Assembly: GCA_029933125.1 (NCBI GenBank) | Contig: JAOZOU010000015.1 | Coordinates: forward strand, 1-30,740 | DNA: 30,740 bases | Source: a bacterium | GTDB taxonomy: Bacteria > Arandabacterota > Arandabacteria > Arandabacterales > Arandabacteraceae | Direction: 5' to 3' | Part shown: positions 22,403 to 30,116 of the stretch, one piece after another | How positions within the stretch are numbered: the stretch's first letter is position 1 | How the letters are laid out: every line of letters begins with the position of its first letter | Notes under the pieces: model-generated | Told to the model about the DNA's origin: nothing | Seen by the model: only the letters and a program-made list of their open reading frames with translations | Database searches by the model: none | Translations under genes and position numbers: made by a program

Positions 22403-23661
22403 CGTATGCTGCAGGTCGTTATCAGGGCGTCTGGTGGATCGATCCACTTGACCCAGGCGAGCGGATCGTAGCAAGAATCGATGCTGTCAAGGCCCACAGT
22501 GATGGGCGGCTCACTGCACGGCTTGATGTCACTGCTCATACGCGGCGAGGCGACCTTGAGCTCTATATTGGCAGCTTAAACGTCGTCAGCTTGCGGACTC
22601 GCACATCGATAGCCAAAGAACTTACGAAGCGCTTCCCGCTTGAGCATTGGCGTTGGGATCAGATTCTCGAAGACCTCTGTCGGCACGTCATTCGCCGGGA
22701 GCTAAGGACAGAACGAGCCAACGTCCTTGCTCTGCGTGAACCTACCGAGCCGGATTATCTGGTTTATCCTCTTGTCCTGGATCGGTTGCCGACTCTCTGG
22801 TATGGCCCAGGGGCAGCCGGTAAGACAATGGCAGGGCTATACATCGCATTGATCGTACAGAATGGGCTTAGTTTCAGGGGTAAGCGGGTGAAGCAGACCA
22901 ACGTGCTCTATTGCGACTGGGAGGTCGATCGGGTTGAGGCGGAGCGTCGTATATCATACCTGGCACGTGGTCTGGCAGAAGAGCGACATTGCGAGATAGC
23001 CCTGCCTTATTACCGGCGCTGTGTTCTCTCGATAGCAGATGAGGCAAGCGAGATTGCGATGGACCTCGCTGAGCACAAGATCGGTCTTTTAATCGTGGAC
23101 AGTGCGGCGGCTGCCTGTGGCGGTAACATCCAGGCAGATGAGACGGCGATCACCTATTTTGCCGCTCTGCGGAAAATCTGCGCTGAGACCTCTGCCGCAT
23201 CCATAACGCTTACCCACGTCACAAAAGCCGAACGCCGGGACGCCAAACAAAAGCGTCTGCCCCTCGGATCGGTCATGTTCGAGAACCAGCCTCGTATGAC
23301 GTGGGAGATAAGAACAAATGAGCTTGAAGGCGAGGATCGGCTCCTTAATTTCTTCTGTCGCAAGAGCAATCAGAAGACGCCAGAGCCGTTCGGTTTGCGA
23401 TTTTGTTTCGGCGATGATCTTATCCAGGTGATTGAGACAATGCCTGAAGAGCCGAGCTCCGAGGAACAACTTGCCAGAGACTATATCATCGAGGAACTTG
23501 CAAAAGGACCCATGACGTTGAGAGAACTTGCGCAAGCCACCGAGACGCCTATCAACAGCCTCAAGGTTATACTCTATAGGCTCAAGAAGCGAGGTATAGT
23601 GACACGTATCAGACATGGAACCTGGGCATTGCTCGAACACCGGTATGGAGATGAGGTATAA
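22384..23661 (+). CDS. RepA/AAA_25-type replicative helicase-like ATPase
   Basis: A 425-residue protein with AGGGG 5 nt before the ATG. Residues 1-130 form a small N-terminal domain. The RecA-fold ATPase has Walker A GPGAAGKT at 141-148, 'VLYCDWE' near 174-180, Walker B LLIVDS at 235-240, and 'LTHVTKAERR' near 280. The C-terminal winged-helix (about 365-420, 'LRELAQATETPINSLKVILYRLKKRGIV') could bind the iterons lying directly downstream. The family is that of RepA-like hexameric helicases and related primase-helicase loaders in phages and plasmids. It likely starts replication at 23683-23949. Confidence 0.75.
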   Translation: MATGTITYAAGRYQGVWWIDPLDPGERIVARIDAVKAHSDGRLTARLDVTAHTRRGDLELYIGSLNVVSLRTRTSIAKELTKRFPLEHWRWDQILEDLCRHVIRRELRTERANVLALREPTEPDYLVYPLVLDRLPTLWYGPGAAGKTMAGLYIALIVQNGLSFRGKRVKQTNVLYCDWEVDRVEAERRISYLARGLAEERHCEIALPYYRRCVLSIADEASEIAMDLAEHKIGLLIVDSAAAACGGNIQADETAITYFAALRKICAETSAASITLTHVTKAERRDAKQKRLPLGSVMFENQPRMTWEIRTNELEGEDRLLNFFCRKSNQKTPEPFGLRFCFGDDLIQVIETMPEEPSSEEQLARDYIIEELAKGPMTLRELAQATETPINSLKVILYRLKKRGIVTRIRHGTWALLEHRYGDEV

Positions 23662-23963
23662 TGTACAGCGCAGCACTATTGCAAAAGTTAACAGTAAAAG
23701 TTAACACCCCTAAAGGGGGGGAAAGTGTTAACTTTCACTTTCCACCCTTTAGAGAGGGGCAAAAGTTAACACAAAAGTTAACTGTTAACTTTGCTATAAC
23801 TCCTTATCGCTGCAACAGTTACACGATCCGCCCTGTCGAAAAGTTAACACGAAAGTTAACAGTTAATTCTTGGATCGGAAGAATCCAAAAGTTAACAGCA
23901 AAGTTAACAGGTTTCGGCAGGGTGTTAACTTTTCGTACGTTCGTACGAATCACAGCCGCGTGA
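23661..23963 (+). CDS. Iteron-spanning open frame with KLT repeats, doubtful as a protein
   Basis: A 100-residue frame whose ATG overlaps the ATPase stop (TAATG), with GAGG 6-7 nt upstream. It is built over the iteron array: GTTAAC in the main frame gives 'KLT' units (QKLTVK, QKLTQKLT, EKLTRKLT, QKLTAKLT). Within-pair spacings of 12 and module spacings of 78, 78 and 48 are multiples of three, which keeps the frame. The other iterons give 'VN' or 'LT'. The composition is unlike a folded protein. Either a protein is read through the origin or the frame is a by-product of the repeats. I favour the latter but include it because the start is well placed. Confidence 0.3.
   Translation: MYSAALLQKLTVKVNTPKGGESVNFHFPPFREGQKLTQKLTVNFAITPYRCNSYTIRPVEKLTRKLTVNSWIGRIQKLTAKLTGFGRVLTFRTFVRITAA
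23683..23930. repeat. GTTAAC iteron array, probable replication origin
   Basis: Eleven copies of GTTAAC, most as AAAGTTAACA(C/G). Direct copies start at 23687, 23700, 23765, 23777, 23843, 23855, 23891 and 23903. Inverted copies start at 23727, 23784 and 23924. They group into pairs spaced 12-13 bp, beginning 78, 78 and 48 bp apart, usually with an inverted copy after. A 7-bp hairpin GAAAGTG/CACTTTC (23721-23742) holds one inverted copy, and CCCC-TAAA-GGGG lies at 23707-23718. It directly follows the RepA-like gene. Iterons of this kind mark plasmid and phage origins, and also repressor or partition sites. Confidence 0.75.
23932..23949. repeat. Tandem TTCGTACG repeat ending in a palindrome
   Basis: TTCGTACG is present twice in a row (23932-23947). 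The second copy with AA makes the 10-bp palindrome TTCGTACGAA (23940-23949). It lies directly at the right edge of the iteron array and before the resolvase gene. It may be a binding site for a second initiation factor or a nicking/resolution site. Confidence 0.5.
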
Positions 23964-23978
23964 TGGAGCCGGGAGGGC

Positions 23979-24410
23979 ATGGTGAACACCCGACGCAAAG
24001 GCAACAGAGCCGAAAATGAGCTGGCTCAGGCTCTTGAAGAGGCTGGTTATTATGTGATGCTTTCAAGAGCAAGCCAGGGCGAGTTTGACATCGTGGCTAT
24101 CCCATTCGAGGAGCCGCCGGGCAATCCTGAGCCAGGCAACAGATTCACAAAGGGCAGCCAGGCAAAAAGAGCGTATGAGGCTCTGACTCGGTTCAAGCGG
24201 TGGTCTACAAAAATAGAGGCTGAATGGGTCACCGGAGCCTTGGCCGAGCCGGAGGATGTGCTCTTGATCCAGGTCAAAAGCGGTCGAACTGGTGGCGCAC
24301 TCAAGAAATTGCGGCAGTTCCCGAAGCTCAAACCGCCTACCTGCCTCATGGTTGCACTAAGGCAGCGCGGCGGAAAGTGGCGCTTCTGGTGTGTGAGGAG
24401 GTATAATTGA
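23979..24410 (+). CDS. Holliday junction resolvase-like protein (Hjc-type PD-(D/E)XK)
   Basis: A 143-residue protein; GTG at 23982 is an alternative start since GGAGG is close to the ATG at 23979. The N-terminal 'RRKGNRAENELAQALEEAGYYV' with E12 and 'GEFDIVAI' with D37 matches Hjc/archaeal-type resolvases. The second catalytic group is 'LLIQVKSG' (Q98, K100), where Q stands in place of the usual E. About 50 residues between these motifs form an insertion ('EEPPGNPEPGNRFTKGSQAKRA' and on). It would resolve branched recombination or replication products before packaging, in line with its place beside the origin. Confidence 0.75.
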   Translation: MVNTRRKGNRAENELAQALEEAGYYVMLSRASQGEFDIVAIPFEEPPGNPEPGNRFTKGSQAKRAYEALTRFKRWSTKIEAEWVTGALAEPEDVLLIQVKSGRTGGALKKLRQFPKLKPPTCLMVALRQRGGKWRFWCVRRYN

Positions 24411-24411
24411 A

Positions 24412-24654
24412 ATGGAGGTGCTGAAGTTGGCATTACTCGAAAAAGGCAAGCCGACCGTGTATGAAATCATGCGGGCAGCGAGGAACACAAAGCCTGACTG
24501 GCAGACGCATTTCAACATAATCATTCGCTCAACGCCGGATGGTTGGGTTCGTGTCGACATAGACGAAGGTGAGAAGCATGAGACGCTTTACTACTCCAAA
24601 AGAGCGCATGCAATAGCCGCACTGGTTAAGCGCTTCGCAAACTTTTTGGTGTGA
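24412..24654 (+). CDS. Small hypothetical protein before the terminase genes
   Basis: An 80-residue protein; ATG 24412 follows GAGGAGGT. It has a helical start ('MEVLKLALLEKGKPTVYEIMRAARN') and a beta-rich centre ('FNIIIRSTPDGWVRVDIDEGEKHETLYYS'), ending with a helix ('HAIAALVKRFANFLV'). No family was recognised. The gap after it (24655-24725) contains a 15-bp direct repeat and no gene. Confidence 0.6.
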   Translation: MEVLKLALLEKGKPTVYEIMRAARNTKPDWQTHFNIIIRSTPDGWVRVDIDEGEKHETLYYSKRAHAIAALVKRFANFLV

Positions 24655-24668
24655 TACCCGCTTATCGT

Positions 24669-24696
24669 ACCAAACCCACCTTGACCAAACCCACCT
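24669..24696 (+). repeat. Direct repeat upstream of terminase small subunit (candidate packaging site)
   Basis: ACCAAACCCACCT occurs twice (24669-24681 and 24684-24696), a 15-bp period. It lies 30 bases before the TerS start. Terminase small subunits often bind repeats near or in their own gene to start packaging, so this is a candidate pac or cos recognition site. Confidence 0.45.
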
Positions 24697-24725
24697 GTTA
24701 GCCACAGCCTCAAGTTAGAGGCGAT

Positions 24726-25142
24726 ATGGCAAAGCGATCTAAACTTACACCCGAACGTCAAAAACGTATCTGTGACGCTATCCGCAAAGGATCGCATTTA
24801 GATACCGCAGCGCGCCTTGGCAACATTAATCCGCGGACTTTCTATAAGTGGCTGGAGCGTGGCGAGAAGGAAGGCAGCGGTCCTTATTTCAATTTTCTGC
24901 AAGCAGTAAGAGAGGCGGAAGCAAAAGCCGAGGAATATCTGCTCGGTCTGATTGTAAATGCCGCAGAAGGCGGTAGCTGGCAAGCAGCCGCCTGGATACT
25001 TGAGAGACGTCACCCTGAGCGCTGGGCACGTATAGACAGACTCATCGCAAAGCATAGCCACAGCGGCAGTGTCAATGTGGTGGTGCAGTTTGGTGGCAAC
25101 GATAACGAAGGAGATAACAATCCAATACAAGCCGCATCTTAA
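24726..25142 (+). CDS. terS: Terminase small subunit
   Basis: A 138-residue protein (start behind GAGGCGAT). The N-terminal HTH ('RQKRICDAIRKGSHLDTAARLGNINPRTFYKWLERGE') is the DNA-binding part of TerS. A helical core follows ('FLQAVREAEAKAEEYLLGLIVNAAEGGSWQAAAWILERRHPERWAR'), ending with a disordered, Asn/Gly-rich tail ('GGNDNEGDNNPIQAAS'). It recognises the packaging start on viral DNA and hands it to TerL. It overlaps the large subunit frame by about 74 nt when that is read from GTG 25069. Confidence 0.88.
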   Translation: MAKRSKLTPERQKRICDAIRKGSHLDTAARLGNINPRTFYKWLERGEKEGSGPYFNFLQAVREAEAKAEEYLLGLIVNAAEGGSWQAAAWILERRHPERWARIDRLIAKHSHSGSVNVVVQFGGNDNEGDNNPIQAAS

Positions 25143-26316
25143 GCAAGCGGAGTTCCACAAAGCGGTGGATAGATGCCGCTTCACAGCTTTCATTGGTGGG
25201 ATCGGTTCAGGCAAGACGAAAGCGGGGATCGCGGAGCTTCTGCGTAGGGGATTGATGATGCCAGGTGGTTTTGGGATTGTGGGAGCTCCTACCTATCCCA
25301 TGCTCCGGGATGCGACTGAACGCACATTCTGGGAGATGTGTCCCGAGGAGCTGGTTGTTGACCATAACAAGACCGAGCATTGGGTTCGGCTCATCAATGG
25401 CTTCGAGATTATCTTCCGCTCCACCGATAACCCGGACCGCCTGAGGGGGCCGAATGTCTCGCTCGTCTATCTTGATGAGGCAAGCCTTATGCCCAAGCAG
25501 GCCTGGCTCATCTCCATCGGTAGGCTCAGGGAGCGAAAGGATTGGCGGTTTTGGCTCACCACCACGCCTAAGGGTCTTAACTGGGTTTACGAAGTCTTCG
25601 GCAAAGAGGATAAGGACAGGGCCACCATCCGCGTGGCAACGCATGAAAATCCTTACCTCAATCGCGATACGATAGCTGCCCTCGAAGAGCAATACGTAGG
25701 CGACTTCCGCCGGCAGGAGCTTGAAGGCGAATTCGTAGCCTTCGAAGGCTTGGTCTATCCGATGTTTCGAGAAGACCTGCACGTTACCTCCGGCGAGGAG
25801 CAATACAAATACCATGTGGGCGGGATCGATTGGGGTTATACTAACCCGACGGTAGTCCTTATTGCCGGGGTTGATAGTGATGACAGCATTCATGTCCATT
25901 ACGAGTTCTATCGCTCACACGTGACCCTCGATGCCCTGATCCCGGAGCTGAGGCAGGTCACGGCGAAGTTCGGCGTTGAGCGCTACTGGTGTGATCCCAG
26001 CGAGCCGGATCATATCAGGGCATTGCAGCAGGCAGGCATACCCGCAGATGCGGCAGATAACGCAATCGTCCCCGGCATCATGGACGTAACGAGCATGCTG
26101 GAACCGCTGAATGATAAACCGCAACTGACGCTATCACCCGCATGTGCCAACACAATTGCAGAACTCAAGCAATACCAGTGGATGCGTGACAGGAACGGGC
26201 AGTTTAGCAAAGAGATGCCGGTTAAGGTAAATGATCATGGCTGTGATGCGCTGCGCTACATGGTCAGGAGCTGGCGCCAAGGACGTAATCGAGCGCCAAC
26301 AATCGGGGTGTTGTAA
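25069..26316 (+). CDS. terL: Terminase large subunit
   Basis: A 415-residue protein in the GTG 25069 reading. The ATPase domain has Walker A GGIGSGKT (43-50), Walker B VYLDEA (133-138) and the TTTPKG motif (164-169). The nuclease domain has D254 in 'GGIDWGYTNP' and a late acidic pair in 'DHGCDALRYMV'. It powers DNA translocation and cuts the concatemer. The true start may be later: AAGGAG (25108-25113) lies 6 nt before ATC 25120 (protein beginning near 'QYKPHLKQAEFH'), where family members start. The stop is directly followed by the portal ATG. Confidence 0.93.
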   Translation: MSMWWCSLVATITKEITIQYKPHLKQAEFHKAVDRCRFTAFIGGIGSGKTKAGIAELLRRGLMMPGGFGIVGAPTYPMLRDATERTFWEMCPEELVVDHNKTEHWVRLINGFEIIFRSTDNPDRLRGPNVSLVYLDEASLMPKQAWLISIGRLRERKDWRFWLTTTPKGLNWVYEVFGKEDKDRATIRVATHENPYLNRDTIAALEEQYVGDFRRQELEGEFVAFEGLVYPMFREDLHVTSGEEQYKYHVGGIDWGYTNPTVVLIAGVDSDDSIHVHYEFYRSHVTLDALIPELRQVTAKFGVERYWCDPSEPDHIRALQQAGIPADAADNAIVPGIMDVTSMLEPLNDKPQLTLSPACANTIAELKQYQWMRDRNGQFSKEMPVKVNDHGCDALRYMVRSWRQGRNRAPTIGVL

Positions 26317-28440
26317 ATGCTCACGGCTATCATGAGCAGGATGAGGGCGTTGTTTCGCAAGACGCGCACAAGCTTGATCTATTTCACACCGTATGAGCAG
26401 GAACATGGGCTGCGCAATCCAGACCCAATCTCCAGCTTTATCGACTGCTATTCGAAGGTACAGTGGGTCTACTCCTGTGTCTGGGCTATTGCGAGCTTTG
26501 CTGCGATGGTTCCGTTTAAGCTCTACCGTCGCAAAGGCGATGGCGAGCTTGAAGAGCTTGACAGAGCGCATCCTGCTTGTGCCCTCTTCGAGAACGTCAA
26601 CCCATTTTATACGCGTTATCAACTTTGGGAAGCCTTGATCGCCTATCTGGAGCTCACCGGCGTAGCCTACATCCTCAAGGTCAACAGCCGCCGCGAATTT
26701 TTCGACTATGACGCGCCGCCTGACGAACTTTGGATAATTCATCCTGCAAGGGTAACCGCGATACCGAGCAATGATTCGTTAGCCCCTGCCCAATATGAGG
26801 TACAGCTCGGGCACGGACAGAAGCGGCGTGTGAATCGCGAGGCTCTCGCAGCAGTGCGTTACTTCAACCCCAACAGCCCGCTCTGTGGCCAAGGCAGCGT
26901 CCACGCAATACAGGGTTCAATCGCGAGTGATTATTATGCCCAGATATACAACGTCAGCCTGCTCAAGAATCAGGCAAGACCATTTGGCGCAATCAAAGTC
27001 AGTGGATTCCTGACGGACGAACAGCGCGAGCAGCTCCGCAACGAGTGGGATAAAGTGCATAAGGGCGTAGCTAAATCGGGCAGGCCGGCAATCCTATCGG
27101 GTGACGTTGACTGGATCGATATGAGCAAAACTCCGCATGATATTGAGTTTGCTGAGCTGCGCAAGATGAGCCGGGAGGAGATCATCGCAGCTTTCGGTTT
27201 ATTTCCCGCTGTTTTGGGCTTACCTACTGCCAACTATGCAACAGCACGTGAACAGAGGCGCATGTTCGCTGAAAATACCATGGTACCGAAGCTCACGCTG
27301 ATTCAGGAGGCGATAACGCAGTTTATCTTGCGTGATTTCGGCGAAGACATCATTGGCACGTTCGATCTGTCGGCAGTGCCGGCCCTCAAAGATGATGAGG
27401 AGCGAAAGGCGAAAATCGCAACGATGCTCGTTGAGAAGCGTATCCTCACGCCGAACGAAGCGCGGCAACTGTACTACAAGCTGGAGCCATATGATGGCGG
27501 CGATGACGTGCTGGCGCTTATGACACTTATACCTGTTGGCACTCCGCCGCCTGAGAAGGGGCAAAAAAGTATACACGGTAGAAACGGAGGTGGACCGCAG
27601 TATACACCGCAGCAGTCACGGCGATGGTTGAAATATGTGCGCCGAATAAAGACGATTGAGCGGCAGGCAGAGCGTTGGATCAGAGAAATGTTTGACAAGC
27701 AGGAAGCAGAAATCCTTAAGGCATTGCGCCGATCCAGACGTGATCTCGACGATGTGATCGACTCCGCCATGCTTGCTGAGATAGCTGCCCCAGTTGTTAA
27801 GCGAGTCCTCGTTGCTGCAGCCGAAGAGGGAATCAAGCATGGAAAAGAGCCGCTGGAGTTTCTGGCTATTGATTTTTCTCTGGAATCACCTGAGCTGGTT
27901 GCTTGGCTTGAGAGCCATGCTGCTGAAGCGGTAACGCAAATCAATCGTACAACGCAGCAGCTCCTCAATGTGAGCATCACCGAGGCTATTGCAAACGGTG
28001 AGAGCATCAAGCAGATAGAGAGCCGAATCCATGAGGTCTTTGATCGCAGGCGTCGAAACGCGCATACAATCGCCAGGACAGAAACATTGCGTGGCGTGCA
28101 GACTACACAGCACATGCTCTGGGGGCAATCGCAGGTAGTTGAGAAAAAGGAGTGGATAGCCTCAATGGCCCCCAATATGCGACCGGAGCACGGGGCAATA
28201 CATGGCGAGCAAGTGAAACTCAACGAACCGTTTTCTATTGGCGTCATGTTCCCTGGTGATCCAGACGGTGACCCTAGCATGACAATCAACTGCCTGTGCG
28301 ACATGGCGCCAGTGGTGAGCGCTAAAGCCCAGGCGGAATATATGTGCAGCCGCATCGAGAAGTGGTGGTTACCACCAGTCACGGGGGAGGGATCACGCAG
28401 ATGGCAAATCGAAGCGAGACTCAAACAGCAGAAGCGATAA
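26317..28440 (+). CDS. Portal protein fused to a Mu gpF-like minor head domain
   Basis: A 707-residue protein starting at ATG 26317, just after the TerL stop. Residues 1 to about 420 are a portal: 'IASFAAMVPFKLYRRKGDG', 'YNVSLLKNQARPFGAIKVSG' and 'LFPAVLGLPTANYATAREQRRMF', the last being typical of HK97-type portals. A linker rich in Gly and Arg follows (430-450). From about 460 to the end it resembles a gpF-type minor head protein: 'IESRIHEVFDRRRRNAHTIARTETLRG', then 'MFPGDPDGDPSMTINCLCDM'. Both parts are normally separate genes. It forms the DNA entry channel and its inner or neck accessory. It overlaps the protease by 40 nt. Confidence 0.9.
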   Translation: MLTAIMSRMRALFRKTRTSLIYFTPYEQEHGLRNPDPISSFIDCYSKVQWVYSCVWAIASFAAMVPFKLYRRKGDGELEELDRAHPACALFENVNPFYTRYQLWEALIAYLELTGVAYILKVNSRREFFDYDAPPDELWIIHPARVTAIPSNDSLAPAQYEVQLGHGQKRRVNREALAAVRYFNPNSPLCGQGSVHAIQGSIASDYYAQIYNVSLLKNQARPFGAIKVSGFLTDEQREQLRNEWDKVHKGVAKSGRPAILSGDVDWIDMSKTPHDIEFAELRKMSREEIIAAFGLFPAVLGLPTANYATAREQRRMFAENTMVPKLTLIQEAITQFILRDFGEDIIGTFDLSAVPALKDDEERKAKIATMLVEKRILTPNEARQLYYKLEPYDGGDDVLALMTLIPVGTPPPEKGQKSIHGRNGGGPQYTPQQSRRWLKYVRRIKTIERQAERWIREMFDKQEAEILKALRRSRRDLDDVIDSAMLAEIAAPVVKRVLVAAAEEGIKHGKEPLEFLAIDFSLESPELVAWLESHAAEAVTQINRTTQQLLNVSITEAIANGESIKQIESRIHEVFDRRRRNAHTIARTETLRGVQTTQHMLWGQSQVVEKKEWIASMAPNMRPEHGAIHGEQVKLNEPFSIGVMFPGDPDGDPSMTINCLCDMAPVVSAKAQAEYMCSRIEKWWLPPVTGEGSRRWQIEARLKQQKR

Positions 28441-29939
28441 TGGCTCGACCGCTTACCGGAGAGGTCATTGGCAAGCGCGAAGGCAAGCATTCGCTTGATA
28501 TTGATCGGCGGATCGTTTGGTTCCGTGCATCAACTAACCAGCTATGTGATGACGGCATAATCATTGAGCCCGAGGCTTGGCGGGAGTATATGCCGGCATA
28601 CATGCGCAACGGTGTCCTGCTGGATTCACATAACTACTCAAGCATCAAGAGCATTGTGGGGCACGCGGTTGATTGGGACATCGATTCGCGGGGATTGCTC
28701 GTGGCCTACCAGCTTGATGAGACGCCCGAAGGCGAAGCGGCTTGGCAACGCATATTGCAAGGCAGCCTCCGAGCCGTGAGCGTTGGCTGGAAGACGCTGG
28801 AGTCGGCGAAGGAAGTTCTGGATGATAAAAGCATCACGAGGGTAACACAGGCCCGGCTGCTCGAGGTGAGCCTCGTCTGTGTGCCAATGGATGATGAGGC
28901 GCTTATTGCCCACCTTGCTGCGTGCGCTTACTCGGGTGACTGCGAAACAGCGCTCCGTTTGCGCAGCTTCCTGAGTGAAGTTACTCAGCACGCTGGGCAA
29001 ATTGATGATCAGCGCCCAGGCTGGGAAGAGACCGAGAATGAGATTCGCTACCGCGTGCGTGACCCGAAGCTGTTTGACCCGGACTCCTTCCGTACGAAGA
29101 AGCTGGACGTTAAGGGCAAAGGCGACGTGCGGCTCATTCTTGGCAAGCCCAAGAAGGCGAAGCCTGAAGAGAAGGGCAAGATGATTCTTCAGGCGCTACG
29201 CTTCGAGAAGGAAGCCGGCTGGACGCTCAAAGAGGCAAAGGAGTGGTATGTAGAACACAAAGACAGTTTAAGGTCTAATGATGACGCAAACGACACCGGT
29301 GAGCGTGCAATTGTGCCGTATAAGAAGTTTCCGTTGGCACCCGAAGACGAGCCGTGGAGCTTCACTGGCGACGAGGGGAACGCAATTCTCGAGAAGGGTG
29401 GCTGGGAATTGTACAAAGCCTGCCATACCTACTACCTCGGAACGGGCACACCGGAGAAGAAGGCGGCTTACAAGTTACCGCACCATAAAATTCATCAGGG
29501 CAAAGTAAGCACCTTCTGGCGTGGCGTAGCCGCCGCAATGCAGAGGCTCAAGCAGACTAATATGCCTGCTGCTGAGAAGGATCGGGCCTATAACCACCTT
29601 GCGAAGCACTACAAGGAGTTTGGCAAAGAACCGCCTGAGCGTTCGCTCATCATAGGCGATTTTGAAAGCGATCAGGATGTGGTCTATGAGCGAGTGGGCA
29701 AGGTCTTGAGTGCCAAGAACCGAGAGCTTGTTGAGAATGCGATTGATGCAATGCAAGAGGCAATCGCTGCGCTCGAGCGCTTGCTCCAGGCTGCGGATGG
29801 GCAGAAAAGCGCAACCGAGCCAGAGCTAGAGAAAACAATGCTGCCTGCACACTGGCAGGCGATTCATAGATTGGCAGAGCTGAGGCAAGACGTCAAAGAC
29901 GTGTATGCCGAGCTCAGGAAGATAAGGATACGAACCTAA
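28401..29939 (+). CDS. Prohead protease fused to a large C-terminal domain
   Basis: A 512-residue protein; ATG 28401 has GGAGG 10 nt upstream, while ATG 28440 (overlapping the portal stop) has no such site. Residues 1-200 hold the HK97-type serine protease: H77 in 'GVLLDSHNYSS' and S127 in 'SLRAVSVGW'. The C-terminal part has two conserved blocks: 'NEIRYRVRDPKLFDPDSFRTKKL' with 'GWTLKEAKEWYVEHKD' (residues about 230-310), then 'GWELYKACHTYY' and 'DRAYNHLAKHYKEFGKEPPE' (about 350-430). Such blocks recur in phage proteases and scaffolds, so it may also act as a scaffold. It cleaves the delta domain of the capsid protein. Confidence 0.85.
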   Translation: MANRSETQTAEAIMARPLTGEVIGKREGKHSLDIDRRIVWFRASTNQLCDDGIIIEPEAWREYMPAYMRNGVLLDSHNYSSIKSIVGHAVDWDIDSRGLLVAYQLDETPEGEAAWQRILQGSLRAVSVGWKTLESAKEVLDDKSITRVTQARLLEVSLVCVPMDDEALIAHLAACAYSGDCETALRLRSFLSEVTQHAGQIDDQRPGWEETENEIRYRVRDPKLFDPDSFRTKKLDVKGKGDVRLILGKPKKAKPEEKGKMILQALRFEKEAGWTLKEAKEWYVEHKDSLRSNDDANDTGERAIVPYKKFPLAPEDEPWSFTGDEGNAILEKGGWELYKACHTYYLGTGTPEKKAAYKLPHHKIHQGKVSTFWRGVAAAMQRLKQTNMPAAEKDRAYNHLAKHYKEFGKEPPERSLIIGDFESDQDVVYERVGKVLSAKNRELVENAIDAMQEAIAALERLLQAADGQKSATEPELEKTMLPAHWQAIHRLAELRQDVKDVYAELRKIRIRT

Positions 29940-29943
29940 GGGA

Positions 29944-30091
29944 GTGCCCACCAGGCACGGAGTTTTGCGGGACTCACACCTGGCGGGCTTGAGAGGGGGC
30001 AAGGCAGACAGTTGCCATTCTGGGATCCAACTGGCTTTTGGTCTGACTCTTACCCCCTTGGTCGTAGGATAGCACGCTACCGCAGGCGTGC
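29944..30091 (+). other. Structured leader before the major capsid gene
   Basis: The 177-nt gap between the protease and capsid genes holds several pairings: GTGCC 29944-29948 with GGCAC 29954-29958; alternatively CCAGG 29951-29955 with CCTGG 29979-29983; GGCAA 29998-30002 with TTGCC 30012-30016, or AGGGGG 29994-29999 with CCCCCT 30053-30058; and GCACGC 30072-30077 with GCGTGC 30086-30091. Some of the pairings exclude one another. No clear promoter or T-run is present. A structured leader could regulate or stabilise the capsid message. Confidence 0.45.
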
Positions 30092-30116
30092 ACAAGGGGA
30101 ATCAAGGGTGATGTAA

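Noticed and set aside
23683-23930. CRISPR array
   Set aside because: The repeat core is about 11 bp, orientations alternate, and the spacing is 7-48 bp with no unique spacers of 30-40 bp. It is an iteron array.
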